A stretch of DNA of 13,784 nt from DAOTXK01 sp034435395 (GCA_034435395.1 DAOTXK010000084.1:1-13784), one strand, 5' to 3'; counted from the stretch's first letter, positions 6,022 through 13,003 are shown. Notes: generated by a model from the letters alone, not told the origin. Translations and numbers: made by a program.

Positions 6022-7029
6022 ATGTCTCGGCTGGAAGTCCTGCGATCTATCATCCTGATACTGCTCACGTTATGCCCGGCGAATGACCCGGCGGGATGGC
6101 TGCGACTCGCCTTCGCCCAGGGGATAACCGAGCGCTGTGATGACGACACCTATTCGGGCATCCGGCACTGCACGAGGGGGGCCATCCATATCCTCAGAAT
6201 CGATCCCCAAGACCCACAGGTGCGCCTGGAAACCGTGCTGCCCCAGGGATATGACCGTGACGGTCACTTCGGTGAGTGCCGGGACGTCAACATCCCCCAA
6301 CTAAGCACGGGGCCGGGCTGCCAGCTGGATGGCCAGTACCCGGCTGAACAGGTGGGGGAGATGGCTGACCGCTACCCTGGCGCGGTAGCGGCCTTCAACG
6401 CCGACTTCTTCTCGTTCCCGGAGTACCGTCACGGCCCGGAAGGCCTGACGGTGAAGAACGGCGAGCGCCTGGACGGCTTGTTTAATGACCGGGACGAAAA
6501 TGAGGTGAGGCGGGCCTCGCTGTCGATCGCGCGGGACGGCCAGGTGCGAATCGGTATGGTGGATCGGGACAGCCTGCCCAATCCCCGCGCCCCGTGGACC
6601 TGGCACCCCGACCCGGATGCCTACTACACCTCAGTAAGCGGGCTGCCGCTGCTGGTGCAACAGGGCGTCCGCGTCCCCATCAGCGACCAATGCCGGGCGG
6701 CGGGCCAATGCCCCGCCCCATACGCCCCGCGCGGGCGCACCGCCGTCGGCCAGAGGGCTGACGGGGAGCTGATCGTGGTCGTCATACCGGACACCCCAGA
6801 AACTGGACTGACCCTTGGGCAGCTGGCTGACCTGATGATTGAACTGGGGGCGGTTGAGGCCCTCAATCTGGACGGCGGCGGCTCCTCGCAACTCTGGTAT
6901 GACGGTCGCCCCCTCGTATTCTCGCCCCGACCGGTGGCCGAGGGGCTGCTGGTTTTCTCAGAGCCCCGCCAGGAAAGCCCCCAACCTCAACTGCGACCAA
7001 GATCTGAATCCGGAAGGCTGAACAGTTGA
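6022..7029 (+). CDS. Exported phosphodiester glycosidase (NAGPA family)
   Basis: I chose the ATG at 6022 (AGGAACAGGG upstream), which puts a signal peptide at the start: a positive end, a hydrophobic core (residues 8-18) and a likely cut after AFA at 33. A TTG at 5944 would bury it. The mature part carries the family's marks: AAFNADFF (123-130), RGRTAVGQ (237-244) and the signature ALNLDGGGSSQLWYDGR (280-296). Relatives of human NAGPA, which removes GlcNAc from GlcNAc-1-phosphodiesters on lysosomal enzymes, share this fold; bacterial ones act on phosphodiester-linked sugars of envelopes or polymers, and this one's substrate is not known. It lies in an operon with the regulator and the small membrane protein and converges on a glycerophosphodiesterase gene. 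Paired cysteines (39/50, 86/100, 224/230) suit an extracytoplasmic enzyme. Confidence 0.88.
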   Translation: MSRLEVLRSIILILLTLCPANDPAGWLRLAFAQGITERCDDDTYSGIRHCTRGAIHILRIDPQDPQVRLETVLPQGYDRDGHFGECRDVNIPQLSTGPGCQLDGQYPAEQVGEMADRYPGAVAAFNADFFSFPEYRHGPEGLTVKNGERLDGLFNDRDENEVRRASLSIARDGQVRIGMVDRDSLPNPRAPWTWHPDPDAYYTSVSGLPLLVQQGVRVPISDQCRAAGQCPAPYAPRGRTAVGQRADGELIVVVIPDTPETGLTLGQLADLMIELGAVEALNLDGGGSSQLWYDGRPLVFSPRPVAEGLLVFSEPRQESPQPQLRPRSESGRLNS

Positions 7030-7329
7030 TCCTGTGAATGGTTACGCTGGCCATCGTGGTTATGGCACCGAGGGCGGGGTAGGGCGGTCATCGGCGTCGG
7101 CCTCGTTAGCGAAATGTACTTCGGGCAGCGGTCCCGGGCGAGGAAGTACTCCTCCGCCCCCGTGGGATCACCACGTCACACCGGCCTGGGACAGCTAACC
7201 ATGAATTGACAGTCGTGACAGCTCTCTTCGCGCTTGATGCCACGAGCACTTCAGACGTATCCTAGGATAGACAGTATCTGGGCTTCTGTAGAGTTCCCAG
7301 CGGGGCGTGTCTTATGTTGGGGGCACACG
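7030..7329. other. Intergenic stretch between convergent genes
   Basis: No gene or RNA is supported here. The near-palindrome GAGGAAGTACTCCTC (7140-7154) and the 6-bp inverted repeat GCGTGT/ACACGC (7305-7310, 7325-7330) lie between the two stops. Neither has a T run, so I cannot name a terminator for either operon. Confidence 0.6.
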
Positions 7330-8073
7330 CTACCTGCCCCACAGTCGGCGCAGCAGGCCAGCATCATTGGCGAACACACCGTCTATGCCAGCACGTTGAA
7401 GCCGGCGAAGTTGATCAGAATTGATCACAGATTCTTCCAGCAGGCTGGATAGGACATACAGCCCGTGGGAGTGGGCTTCCTGAACCATCTCGGCGCTGAC
7501 ATCATCCGGCCCTGCAAAGAGGGCATCGGAGTGTCGTGTCGGGGACTGGATATCGTCTACAGACGCATGTTGGAAGCACAGGGTTGACAGACGCGGCTCA
7601 AGACGCTTGGCTGTCTTGATGGCGGCGCAGTCACCGGAGATGATCAGGACATCCTCCAAACGGCCTGAGCGCCGCAGAAGAGCCACTACCGCCGCCTCGA
7701 TACCTGAGTCAGTATGCGATCCGACTTTGATCTCAATGACCAGTCCTACCCGTTTGTCGGTCAGGTCCAGGACCTCGAGCAATGTAGGAATGCGCTGTCC
7801 CGCAAAGGCATGCCCCATCCAGATTCCAGCGTCAAGCTTCTTTAGTTCCGCAAGGCGTTTAGCACTGACCGGGCCGGTTCCATCAGTTGTGCGGTCGACC
7901 ATCTCATCGTGAATGACGACAATGTGCCCATCAGCTGTCTGGTGCACATCCAGTTCGATGAGATCCGCGCCCTGCTTGATCGCCTCCTCAAAGCCGGCCA
8001 GCGTATTCTCTGGTACTTCGGATGGAATTCCCCGGTGGGCGATTATCCAGGGACGGGGCAGTTGTCTGAGCAT
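7330..8073 (-). CDS. ugpQ: Glycerophosphodiester phosphodiesterase
   Basis: A 247-residue GDPD-family TIM barrel without a signal peptide, the size of cytosolic UgpQ. The catalytic and metal-binding residues are all present: HRG (H13, R14), PENT (E22), IELDVH (E40, D42), VIHD (H55, the second catalytic His) and LVIEIK (E114, K116). It hydrolyses glycerophosphodiesters to glycerol-3-phosphate and an alcohol, a step in phospholipid turnover and phosphate scavenging. It begins 33 nt after the stop of the permease gene and is the last gene of the transporter operon, so its substrate may be what the importer brings in; in other bacteria UgpQ is likewise tied to the glycerophosphodiester importer Ugp, though that transporter is of another class. 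The ribosome site is weak (AGG). Function is firm; the link to the importer is inferred. Confidence 0.93.
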   Translation of the reverse strand: MLRQLPRPWIIAHRGIPSEVPENTLAGFEEAIKQGADLIELDVHQTADGHIVVIHDEMVDRTTDGTGPVSAKRLAELKKLDAGIWMGHAFAGQRIPTLLEVLDLTDKRVGLVIEIKVGSHTDSGIEAAVVALLRRSGRLEDVLIISGDCAAIKTAKRLEPRLSTLCFQHASVDDIQSPTRHSDALFAGPDDVSAEMVQEAHSHGLYVLSSLLEESVINSDQLRRLQRAGIDGVFANDAGLLRRLWGR

Positions 8074-8106
8074 GATTTGCCTGTCATTCTGTCTGGCCGA
8101 ACCACG

Positions 8107-9024
8107 CTACTGCGTTGCGACATCTGTTACGTCGCGCAGCCAATCGCCAATCGTTCCGACGGTGATGGTTAGTACTGCCAGAGCGATGCCTGGCATTACC
8201 GCTAACCACCATGCCGAGTTTAAGTAGTCTCGCCCTTCGTTAATCATGTTGCCCCAGGACGGGGTTGGGGGCTGGATGCCAATCCCCAGAAAGCTAAGGC
8301 CGCTTTCCAACAGGATGATGCGATTGAGATTAAGCGTTGCCAGCACGAACACCGGCGAAAGCAGGTTGGGCAGCAGGTGCGTGAACATGATGTGGAGATG
8401 GCTGCCGCCAACCGCCGAGGCCGCGAGGAAAAACTCTCGTTCTCGAAGGGAAAGGACTGTTCCCCGGACAACACGCGCATAATACGGCCACGTCGAGAGA
8501 GCGGCGATGCCTATGAGTACGATAAGCGACTTGCCCAGCACCAGTGCTACAGCAACTGCTAGCAGGATGAATGGCAGTGACAACTGCACATCGACCAGGT
8601 ACATGATGAGCTGGTCCGCCCATCCCCGGACATATCCACTGATCAATCCAAGCACAGTTCCCACAATCAACCCAATAAGGGTTGATATGGACCCGATAAC
8701 CAGCGAGGCCTGTCCGCCGTAAAGGATACGGGTGAAGACATCACGTCCGGTCGCATCAGTCCCCAACGGGTATTGCCACGAGCCTGTTTCGTCAAGCCAG
8801 GCGGGTGGTTGCAGACGCTGACGGAGGTTGATGGCGTTGGGATCGTGTGGGGCCACCATGCCGGCAAACACAACCAGGACCAGGATGACCGTAAGAACCA
8901 GAAGGCATAAATTAACGGCGACGGTCGACTTGCGCCGCCAGACTATCACCAGCGACCGCAACTTGCGCGACTTCGCGGGCGGTTGGAGCTCCGATACGGA
9001 CAGGTGTTGCCCTGACATGTTCAC
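8107..9024 (-). CDS. dppC: ABC importer permease, DppC/OppC type
   Basis: A 305-residue inner-membrane permease. The amino end has the usual OppC cytoplasmic leader and first helix (VNLCLLVLTVILVLVVFAG, about 37-55), then APHDPNAINL, the periplasmic LGTDATGRDVFTRILYGG motif and five further helices. The EAA loop that meets the ATPase is REREFFLAASAVGG...HLLPNLLSP. The GTG start shares one base with the stop of the upstream permease gene, so translation is coupled; an ATG two codons later is the alternative. DppB and DppC form the channel for peptides, nickel or other small solutes taken up by family-5 binding proteins. Substrate cannot be read from the permease. The next gene is the phosphodiesterase, where ATPase genes would often lie. 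Confidence 0.93.
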   Translation of the reverse strand: MNMSGQHLSVSELQPPAKSRKLRSLVIVWRRKSTVAVNLCLLVLTVILVLVVFAGMVAPHDPNAINLRQRLQPPAWLDETGSWQYPLGTDATGRDVFTRILYGGQASLVIGSISTLIGLIVGTVLGLISGYVRGWADQLIMYLVDVQLSLPFILLAVAVALVLGKSLIVLIGIAALSTWPYYARVVRGTVLSLREREFFLAASAVGGSHLHIMFTHLLPNLLSPVFVLATLNLNRIILLESGLSFLGIGIQPPTPSWGNMINEGRDYLNSAWWLAVMPGIALAVLTITVGTIGDWLRDVTDVATQ

Positions 9025-9938
9025 TATCTAACCCGAATGCGGGGATCGATCAGGATATACACAGAATCGACAGCCAGGCTGGTAATGCTGAACGCCATTG
9101 CTGAGATCAGGACGATGGTCTGGATGACGGGGTAATCTCGTGCCCCAATCGAATACACAGCGAGCAACCCGATTCCGGGCCAAGCAAACACAGTCTCCAC
9201 GATTGCGGAGCCACTGATCAGGCCGGCGATCTGCAGGCCTATGATAGTGACCACCGGGATCAGGGCGTTTCTCAGGGCGTGAACGAAGATGATGCGCGAT
9301 GGCCGGAGCCCCTTTGCCCTGGCGGTATTGATATAAGTTTCCTGAAGGACCTCGAGCATTGAGGATCGCGTCAATCGGATAAGAAACGCCAACGGGTAGA
9401 TCGTGAGTGTAATGGTGGGCAAGATCAGGTGCGCGAAAGTGTCACGTCCAAATGTCGGGGTTAGTCCCAGTTGAACACCGAAAATAAGGATCAGCACAAT
9501 ACCAATAAAGAACGAGGGGAGTGCTTGCCCCGCCAGGCTGAAGGTCATGATTACCCGATCGGTGAATTTATTCCTGCGAATGGCTGCCCACACGCCCAGA
9601 GGGATGGACAGCAGGTTCGACAGGATGAGCGAGGGGATCCCCAGTTCAAGTGTGGCGGGGATGCGTTCGGCAACGACCGTCAGGGCCGATCGGTTGTATG
9701 CGATGGATGTTCCAAAATCGCCCTGGATCAGGTTGCTTATATAGACGATGTACTGTGTCAGAAGCGGCTGATTCAGCCCCAAAGAATCCTTCAGACGTGC
9801 ATAGTCATCCACCGTCGCCGTCTGGGGCAACAGCAGGGCAACGGGGTCGCCGGTAAGCCGTCCAAGGATAAAGGTCAGTGTGACGACACCCCACAGGGTA
9901 AGGGCAGTACGTAAAAGGCGAACATAGAACTGGCTCAT
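9024..9938 (-). CDS. dppB: ABC importer permease, DppB/OppB type
   Basis: A 304-residue permease with six likely helices: about 9-27, 98-120, 128-153, 167-190, a fifth around LIPVVTIIGLQIAGLISGSA, and the last near SAMAFSITSLAVDSVYIL. The family start is clear: LLRTALTLWGVVTLTFILGRLTGDP, followed by the LKDSLGLNQPLLTQYIVYI region. The EAA loop reads ETYINTARAKGLRP...HALRNALIPV. It ends DPRIRVR, as these proteins commonly do. The ATG at 9936-9938 follows AGGGA by about 5 nt. It pairs with DppC to form the channel. It lies 67 nt after the binding-protein stop, with a strong hairpin in the gap that probably sets its expression below that of the binding protein. Confidence 0.93.
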   Translation of the reverse strand: MSQFYVRLLRTALTLWGVVTLTFILGRLTGDPVALLLPQTATVDDYARLKDSLGLNQPLLTQYIVYISNLIQGDFGTSIAYNRSALTVVAERIPATLELGIPSLILSNLLSIPLGVWAAIRRNKFTDRVIMTFSLAGQALPSFFIGIVLILIFGVQLGLTPTFGRDTFAHLILPTITLTIYPLAFLIRLTRSSMLEVLQETYINTARAKGLRPSRIIFVHALRNALIPVVTIIGLQIAGLISGSAIVETVFAWPGIGLLAVYSIGARDYPVIQTIVLISAMAFSITSLAVDSVYILIDPRIRVR

Positions 9939-9955
9939 CGGTCCCTACACCAAAA

Positions 9956-9992
9956 TCTGGCGACGCGACCAAGTTACAGTCGCGTCGCCAGA
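9956..9992 (-). terminator. 14-bp intercistronic hairpin, partial terminator or RNA stabiliser
   Basis: TCTGGCGACGCGAC (9956-9969) pairs perfectly with GTCGCGTCGCCAGA (9979-9992) around a 9-nt loop, 13 nt past the binding-protein stop. On the minus strand TTTT follows, so it can terminate some transcripts and protect the upstream RNA end. Binding proteins are usually needed in excess over permeases. Confidence 0.8.
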
Positions 9993-10005
9993 GAACGTCA
10001 TGACC

Positions 10006-11550
10006 TTACAGGCTGAAGTTGTACGGGCGCAAGTCAATGAAGAAGTCGGGGTGCGGCTGCCAGCTGATGCCATCCCGAATACCGAAGACGTCCACATTCT
10101 GGTAGAGGGGCGAGAGAGGTAGGTCGTTTTCGAAGATCTCAACCATCCGCCGGAAGTCGGTATAGCGTTGGTCCTGGTCGAGTGATTGGCCGGTGCGCTG
10201 GATCAGCTCATCGAACTCCACCGGTGGTTCATAGTACGTTGGCCTGAACAACCCTTCTGTGGCCCACGTCTCGAAGAAAAACTGGGCATCGCCGCTACTA
10301 GCAAAGCTCTGAAGATTGGTATGAACCTCGCCAGCGAAATACAGATCGAGATACCCTGCGGTCTCCAGGGGGTCAAGATTGATGTTCAGGCCAATCTCAC
10401 GCCACATCTGATCGATGGCCGAAGAGACCAGTGCATCATTGGCGTAATATCCGGCCGTGAACTGGAAGTTAATCGGATCCCCGTTGTAGCTGCTGGCATC
10501 CAGCGCAGCTCTTGCTGCATCGGGATCGTAGCGGACGAATGAGGCTTCCGGGTCATAGCCGAACGTTGCAGGCAACAGGAAGTCGGTCATGGGCTGAGAA
10601 CGGCCGCCCCACAACTCGTTAGCGATCAACTCACGGTCAACGGCTAGCATCATTGCGCGCCGGACGTTAATGTCGGCGGTCGGTCCTTTGATTGTGTTAA
10701 ACAGATTGAGGATATAGTTCGCGACTCGCGCACTGGTCGCACTGACGCCAGCAGCGTCATCCAGAGTGGCAATCTGGTCGGCCGGAACCTGCGTGATCAG
10801 ATCGACTTCCCCGGTCTGCAATGCCCCGATGCGGGTTGATGTTTCGGGGATATAGCGGACAATGACCTGGCTGGCCGACGGAGCGCCGCCCCAATATTCG
10901 CTGTGCTGTTCAAGGACCATGCGGTCGTCGGCCCTGAACTCGATCACTTTGTACGGCCCTGCACCGACAGGCTGGGTCATCCGGGCTTCTTCGCTGAGGG
11001 CTTCTGTAGCGGCGCGAGGAACAATGCTCGCCCAGTAACTTGCCAAGCGGAACGGCAAGAGTGGGTCAGTATTGACAGAGGTGAACGTGACCTCAAGTTC
11101 GTCAGTGGCCTCGACCTCGGCAATAAACCGTTTCATTGTTGCGGAGAACGCCGATTCATTGGCCGGGTTCAGAAGGCGGCTGAAGCTGTAAACAACGTCA
11201 TCAGCTGTCATCACACTGCCATCGTGGAATACGACGCCTTCACGAAGCTTGAAGCGCCATTCCCGGCCAACGTTTTCCCATTCCGTAGCCAGCATCGGCT
11301 GGAGGGATCCGTCAAAACCAGTTTGGACCAGGGTGTCATGGAACAGGCCGTAAAGGCGGGCCCCGATGAGGTTCGGGCCGATGGCCGTGTGCACATCAAG
11401 CGAGGCGATCCACGCATTGATCCCGATGGTGAAAGTTTCGGAGGCTTGCATGAGATAGAGACGTGGGAAAGGGAGAGGGCCTATTGCCGTGGCCACACTC
11501 ATAACACCAACTGTCTTCAGAAACTCGCGGCGAGATTGTCTTACGGACAT
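10006..11550 (-). CDS. Family-5 ABC solute-binding protein with Tat signal
   Basis: A 514-residue SBP_bac_5 protein. The start MSVRQSRREFLKTVGVM holds a twin-arginine motif (SRREFLK), followed by a hydrophobic stretch ending near residue 35, so it is exported folded by Tat and is probably anchored or periplasmic. Family signatures are clear: LATEWENVGREWRFKLREGV, FHDGSVMTADDVVYSFSRLL (residues about 108-127), the GAGPYKVIEF block, and the INVRRAMMLAVDRELIANEL block with FLLPATFGYDP. It captures a peptide-like or other small solute for the DppB/DppC channel; the ligand is not predictable from sequence. The ATG follows AAAGGAT and a run of eight A residues. It is the first gene of the operon and has its own promoter near 11658-11685. 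No lipobox cysteine is present. Confidence 0.93.
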   Translation of the reverse strand: MSVRQSRREFLKTVGVMSVATAIGPLPFPRLYLMQASETFTIGINAWIASLDVHTAIGPNLIGARLYGLFHDTLVQTGFDGSLQPMLATEWENVGREWRFKLREGVVFHDGSVMTADDVVYSFSRLLNPANESAFSATMKRFIAEVEATDELEVTFTSVNTDPLLPFRLASYWASIVPRAATEALSEEARMTQPVGAGPYKVIEFRADDRMVLEQHSEYWGGAPSASQVIVRYIPETSTRIGALQTGEVDLITQVPADQIATLDDAAGVSATSARVANYILNLFNTIKGPTADINVRRAMMLAVDRELIANELWGGRSQPMTDFLLPATFGYDPEASFVRYDPDAARAALDASSYNGDPINFQFTAGYYANDALVSSAIDQMWREIGLNINLDPLETAGYLDLYFAGEVHTNLQSFASSGDAQFFFETWATEGLFRPTYYEPPVEFDELIQRTGQSLDQDQRYTDFRRMVEIFENDLPLSPLYQNVDVFGIRDGISWQPHPDFFIDLRPYNFSL

Positions 11551-11657
11551 TTTTTTTTATCCTTTCACCCGTGCAGCAGACTTAGCTGAAAGCGATCCGG
11601 CATGACGGGAACTGATGGCATTTCCGCCGCCAAAACTCAGACAGCGGTCTTTTTCAA

Positions 11658-11685
11658 ATTATATACGTTTGCTGGACTTCGTTAA
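11658..11685 (-). promoter_or_regulatory. Promoter of the transporter operon
   Basis: On the minus strand TTAACG (11680-11685), a 16-bp spacer and a perfect TATAAT (11658-11663) precede the binding-protein gene. Transcription would start near 11651 and give a leader of about 100 nt. Confidence 0.6.
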
Positions 11686-11843
11686 CTGAGTTCCGTCACT
11701 GAGGAGAAGTGTTTTTGAGCGAGACGGCGGACGAGGGCAAACGCCGTGCTACAAGTATTATAGTCGACCGGCGGGCCTCCTCCCATCCCCCCTCACCAGC
11801 TCTCCGATCCGGCCCCCTGCTGGCCAAGATGGGCGGAGGCCGT

Positions 11844-11857
11844 TTCCAGCGCTGGAA
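11844..11857. repeat. 14-bp perfect palindrome, copy 2
   Basis: TTCCAGCGCTGGAA again, identical to 804-817 but with unrelated flanks. It lies 37 bp past the stop of the broken DUF1156-type gene. Confidence 0.6.
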
Positions 11858-11893
11858 GGCCGGGCCGCCCTGCCGCAGCCACGCTCGCTGTCG

Positions 11894-12095
11894 TTATCGT
11901 CCCCGTTCCCGGGGCTTGTAAGGGGTGTGGAGCAGCCGGGCGGCCTGCTGTCTGGTCTGCTCGTCGCGGCGCGAGTTCGGCTGTCCGACCGTCGCGTCGG
12001 CGGCAACCAGGTCCTCGCGGACGCTGGCCTCGTTGATGGCCTCCAGCAGCGGGGTGACCTCAATCAGCTTCTTGCGGGGGGGTATCCGTTGTCAT
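11894..12095 (-). pseudogene. Frameshifted, truncated DUF1156-type gene start
   Basis: The ATG at 12093-12095 overlaps the hepT stop as ATGA. As read, the frame stops after 11 codons (TGA). If one base is dropped from the seven-G run at 12076-12082 (C7 on the coding strand), the frame opens to a stop at 11894: MTTDTPRKKLIEV, then LLEAINEASVRED. This closely follows the conserved start of DUF1156 proteins (KKLIEVALPLEAIN.ASAREKSIRHGHP), large methylase-like proteins of about 900 residues often found in defence islands. After VRED the family sequence is lost and an unrelated basic tail ends in YKPRERGR. So at least two lesions are visible, a homopolymer frameshift and a deletion. The homopolymer could in principle be phase-variable, or a sequencing error. 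Confidence 0.7.
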
Positions 12096-12442
12096 GCGTC
12101 CTCATCCAGTTCCCTCAGCAGCGCCTCGACATGCCGGCGCAGGTCGGTCACTTCATTGGCCACAACGTCCCAGATGATGGGCAGGTTCAGGTTAAAATAA
12201 CCGTGCACAATGATGTTCCGCACGCCGATGATCGCCCTCCAGGGAACGTCAGCTACCTGGCCGCGGATATCCTCCGGGATGTGGTTGGACGCCTCGCCGA
12301 TGATCGTCAGGCTGTGCAAGACCGCTTTCAGGCGCACCTCTTCGGTGATGAAGGCTTCGTAGTCCAGCCCCTGGGTTTGCCGCTCGATGAACTGCGCCTC
12401 CTCGACGATGTCCTTGAGGTACAGCCTATAATCCCGCGACAT
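12092..12442 (-). CDS. hepT: HepT-type HEPN toxin
   Basis: The ATG at 12440-12442 lies inside the end of mntA (17-nt overlap) and gives 116 residues, typical for HepT; a longer reading to 12481 would overlap mntA further and lacks family similarity. The all-helical HEPN fold is suggested by the sequence, and the RX4HXY motif is exact: R75-NIIV-H80-G-Y82. HEPN proteins of this kind are RNases; in characterised HepT proteins the tyrosine of this motif is AMPylated by MntA, which silences the toxin. Here both partners keep their motifs, so the pair is probably active. The stop TGA overlaps the ATG of the DUF1156-type remnant, showing that a third gene was once coupled to the pair. Likely controlled with mntA from its upstream promoter. 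Confidence 0.92.
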   Translation of the reverse strand: MSRDYRLYLKDIVEEAQFIERQTQGLDYEAFITEEVRLKAVLHSLTIIGEASNHIPEDIRGQVADVPWRAIIGVRNIIVHGYFNLNLPIIWDVVANEVTDLRRHVEALLRELDEDA

Positions 12443-12818
12443 AACGGATCGCTTCCATAACGGCGGGGCGCAGTTCCTCACGCAACCCCTCCTCCAGCAC
12501 CAGGTCCACCGGGCGGCCCAGCAGATCCTCCAGGTAGAACTTGACCCGCATGAACGCCCGGAACGATGGCTCGCCCAGCTTCACCAGCAGGTCAATGTCG
12601 CTGGCGGGGTCTGCCCGGTCCTGCACATACGACCCGAAAAGACCCAGCCGCTGGACGCCCATCTCGCGCAGCGCGTCGGCATGGGCCGCCAGCGCCGCCA
12701 GGATGGCGTCTGCCGACGGCGGAGGGGGCGGGTTCGTCAGGTAGTCGGCCAGGCGCCGCCGCTCTTCCGGCGAGAGTTGCAGCGATTGGCGGTATACATC
12801 CTTGAAGTTTACGCTCAT
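12426..12818 (-). CDS. mntA: MntA-type nucleotidyltransferase antitoxin
   Basis: A 130-residue minimal nucleotidyltransferase. The motif GSX10DXD is exact (G62, S63, then D74-I-D76), and a third carboxylate is D105 in PVDLV, so the metal site is complete. In studied MntA/HepT pairs this enzyme transfers AMP from ATP to the toxin's RX4HXY tyrosine. Compared with the core domain it has a leader of about 36 residues with LSPEERRRLADYL and five prolines, resembling the end helix of other small antitoxins; this may aid toxin binding. The start ATG has AAGGA 9 nt upstream and shares a base with the stop of the preceding fused frame (TGATG). A perfect TATAAT lies at 12857-12862. The order antitoxin then toxin with a short overlap is usual. 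Confidence 0.93.
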   Translation of the reverse strand: MSVNFKDVYRQSLQLSPEERRRLADYLTNPPPPPSADAILAALAAHADALREMGVQRLGLFGSYVQDRADPASDIDLLVKLGEPSFRAFMRVKFYLEDLLGRPVDLVLEEGLREELRPAVMEAIRYVAGL

Positions 12819-13003
12819 CAGCGGGGTTCCTTGCTCTGTTCCAGTACGGTCCGTAGATTATAACTGACACTGGTCACGCCGAACCCCGGCTCGCGGCGGG
12901 CAAAATGGTGCCCGTAACGCGGGGGCAGGGGGGTCCCGTCCAGCTTCACCTCCAGCACCACCTGGACCTTGAATTCGGGGGTGAATGTCCGGCGTTTACT
13001 CAT
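12818..13003 (-). pseudogene. IS3-family orfA start fused in frame to an unrelated tail
   Basis: Residues 1-19 (MSKRRTFTPEFKVQVVLEV) are the standard start of an IS3-family OrfA, with its own ribosome site (AAGGGAG). From about codon 19 (near 12947) the transposase sequence stops and a different, Pro/Gly/Arg-rich tail follows (TPLPPRYGHHFARREPGFGV), ending at a TGA that overlaps the mntA start as TGATG. The tail is probably the end of the gene that once preceded mntA, joined by deletion of the rest of the IS and of that gene's front part. The 61-residue fusion is open and may be translated, but it should have no transposase activity: the helix-turn-helix of OrfA is gone. I do not recognise the tail. 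Confidence 0.7.
12857..12862 (-). promoter_or_regulatory. -10 element for mntA/hepT
   Basis: TATAAT on the minus strand, 38 nt before the mntA ATG. No good -35 is seen at 16-18 bp; the closest match, TTCGGC, is at 15 bp. The small inverted repeat TGAC-ACTG-GTCA (12865-12876) overlaps the spacer and could bind a regulator. Confidence 0.35.

Larger units (their letters stand above)
11551..11893. other. Intergenic region upstream of the transporter operon
   Basis: No gene is supported. Besides the promoter above, it holds a second TATAAT on the minus strand (11757-11762) with no matching -35, the inverted repeat ACGGCG/CGCCGT at 11724-11747 that may end transcription from the toxin-antitoxin side, and copy 2 of the 14-bp palindrome. 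Reading frames across the GC-rich part have composition typical of shadows. Confidence 0.55.

Noticed and set aside
6788..6813. A stretch in the glycosidase gene resembling the IS3 terminal repeat (ACCCCAGAAACTGGAC)
   Set aside because: It lies inside a well-conserved coding region of an intact gene and differs by insertions; chance similarity.
10903..11589. Plus-strand frame of 228 codons
   Set aside because: It is the antisense of the solute-binding protein gene, whose minus-strand product matches its family throughout.
11758..12063. Minus-strand frame of 101 codons over the DUF1156 remnant
   Set aside because: It is Arg/Pro/Ser-rich without motifs; the other frame gives the clear DUF1156-like sequence after a one-base correction.
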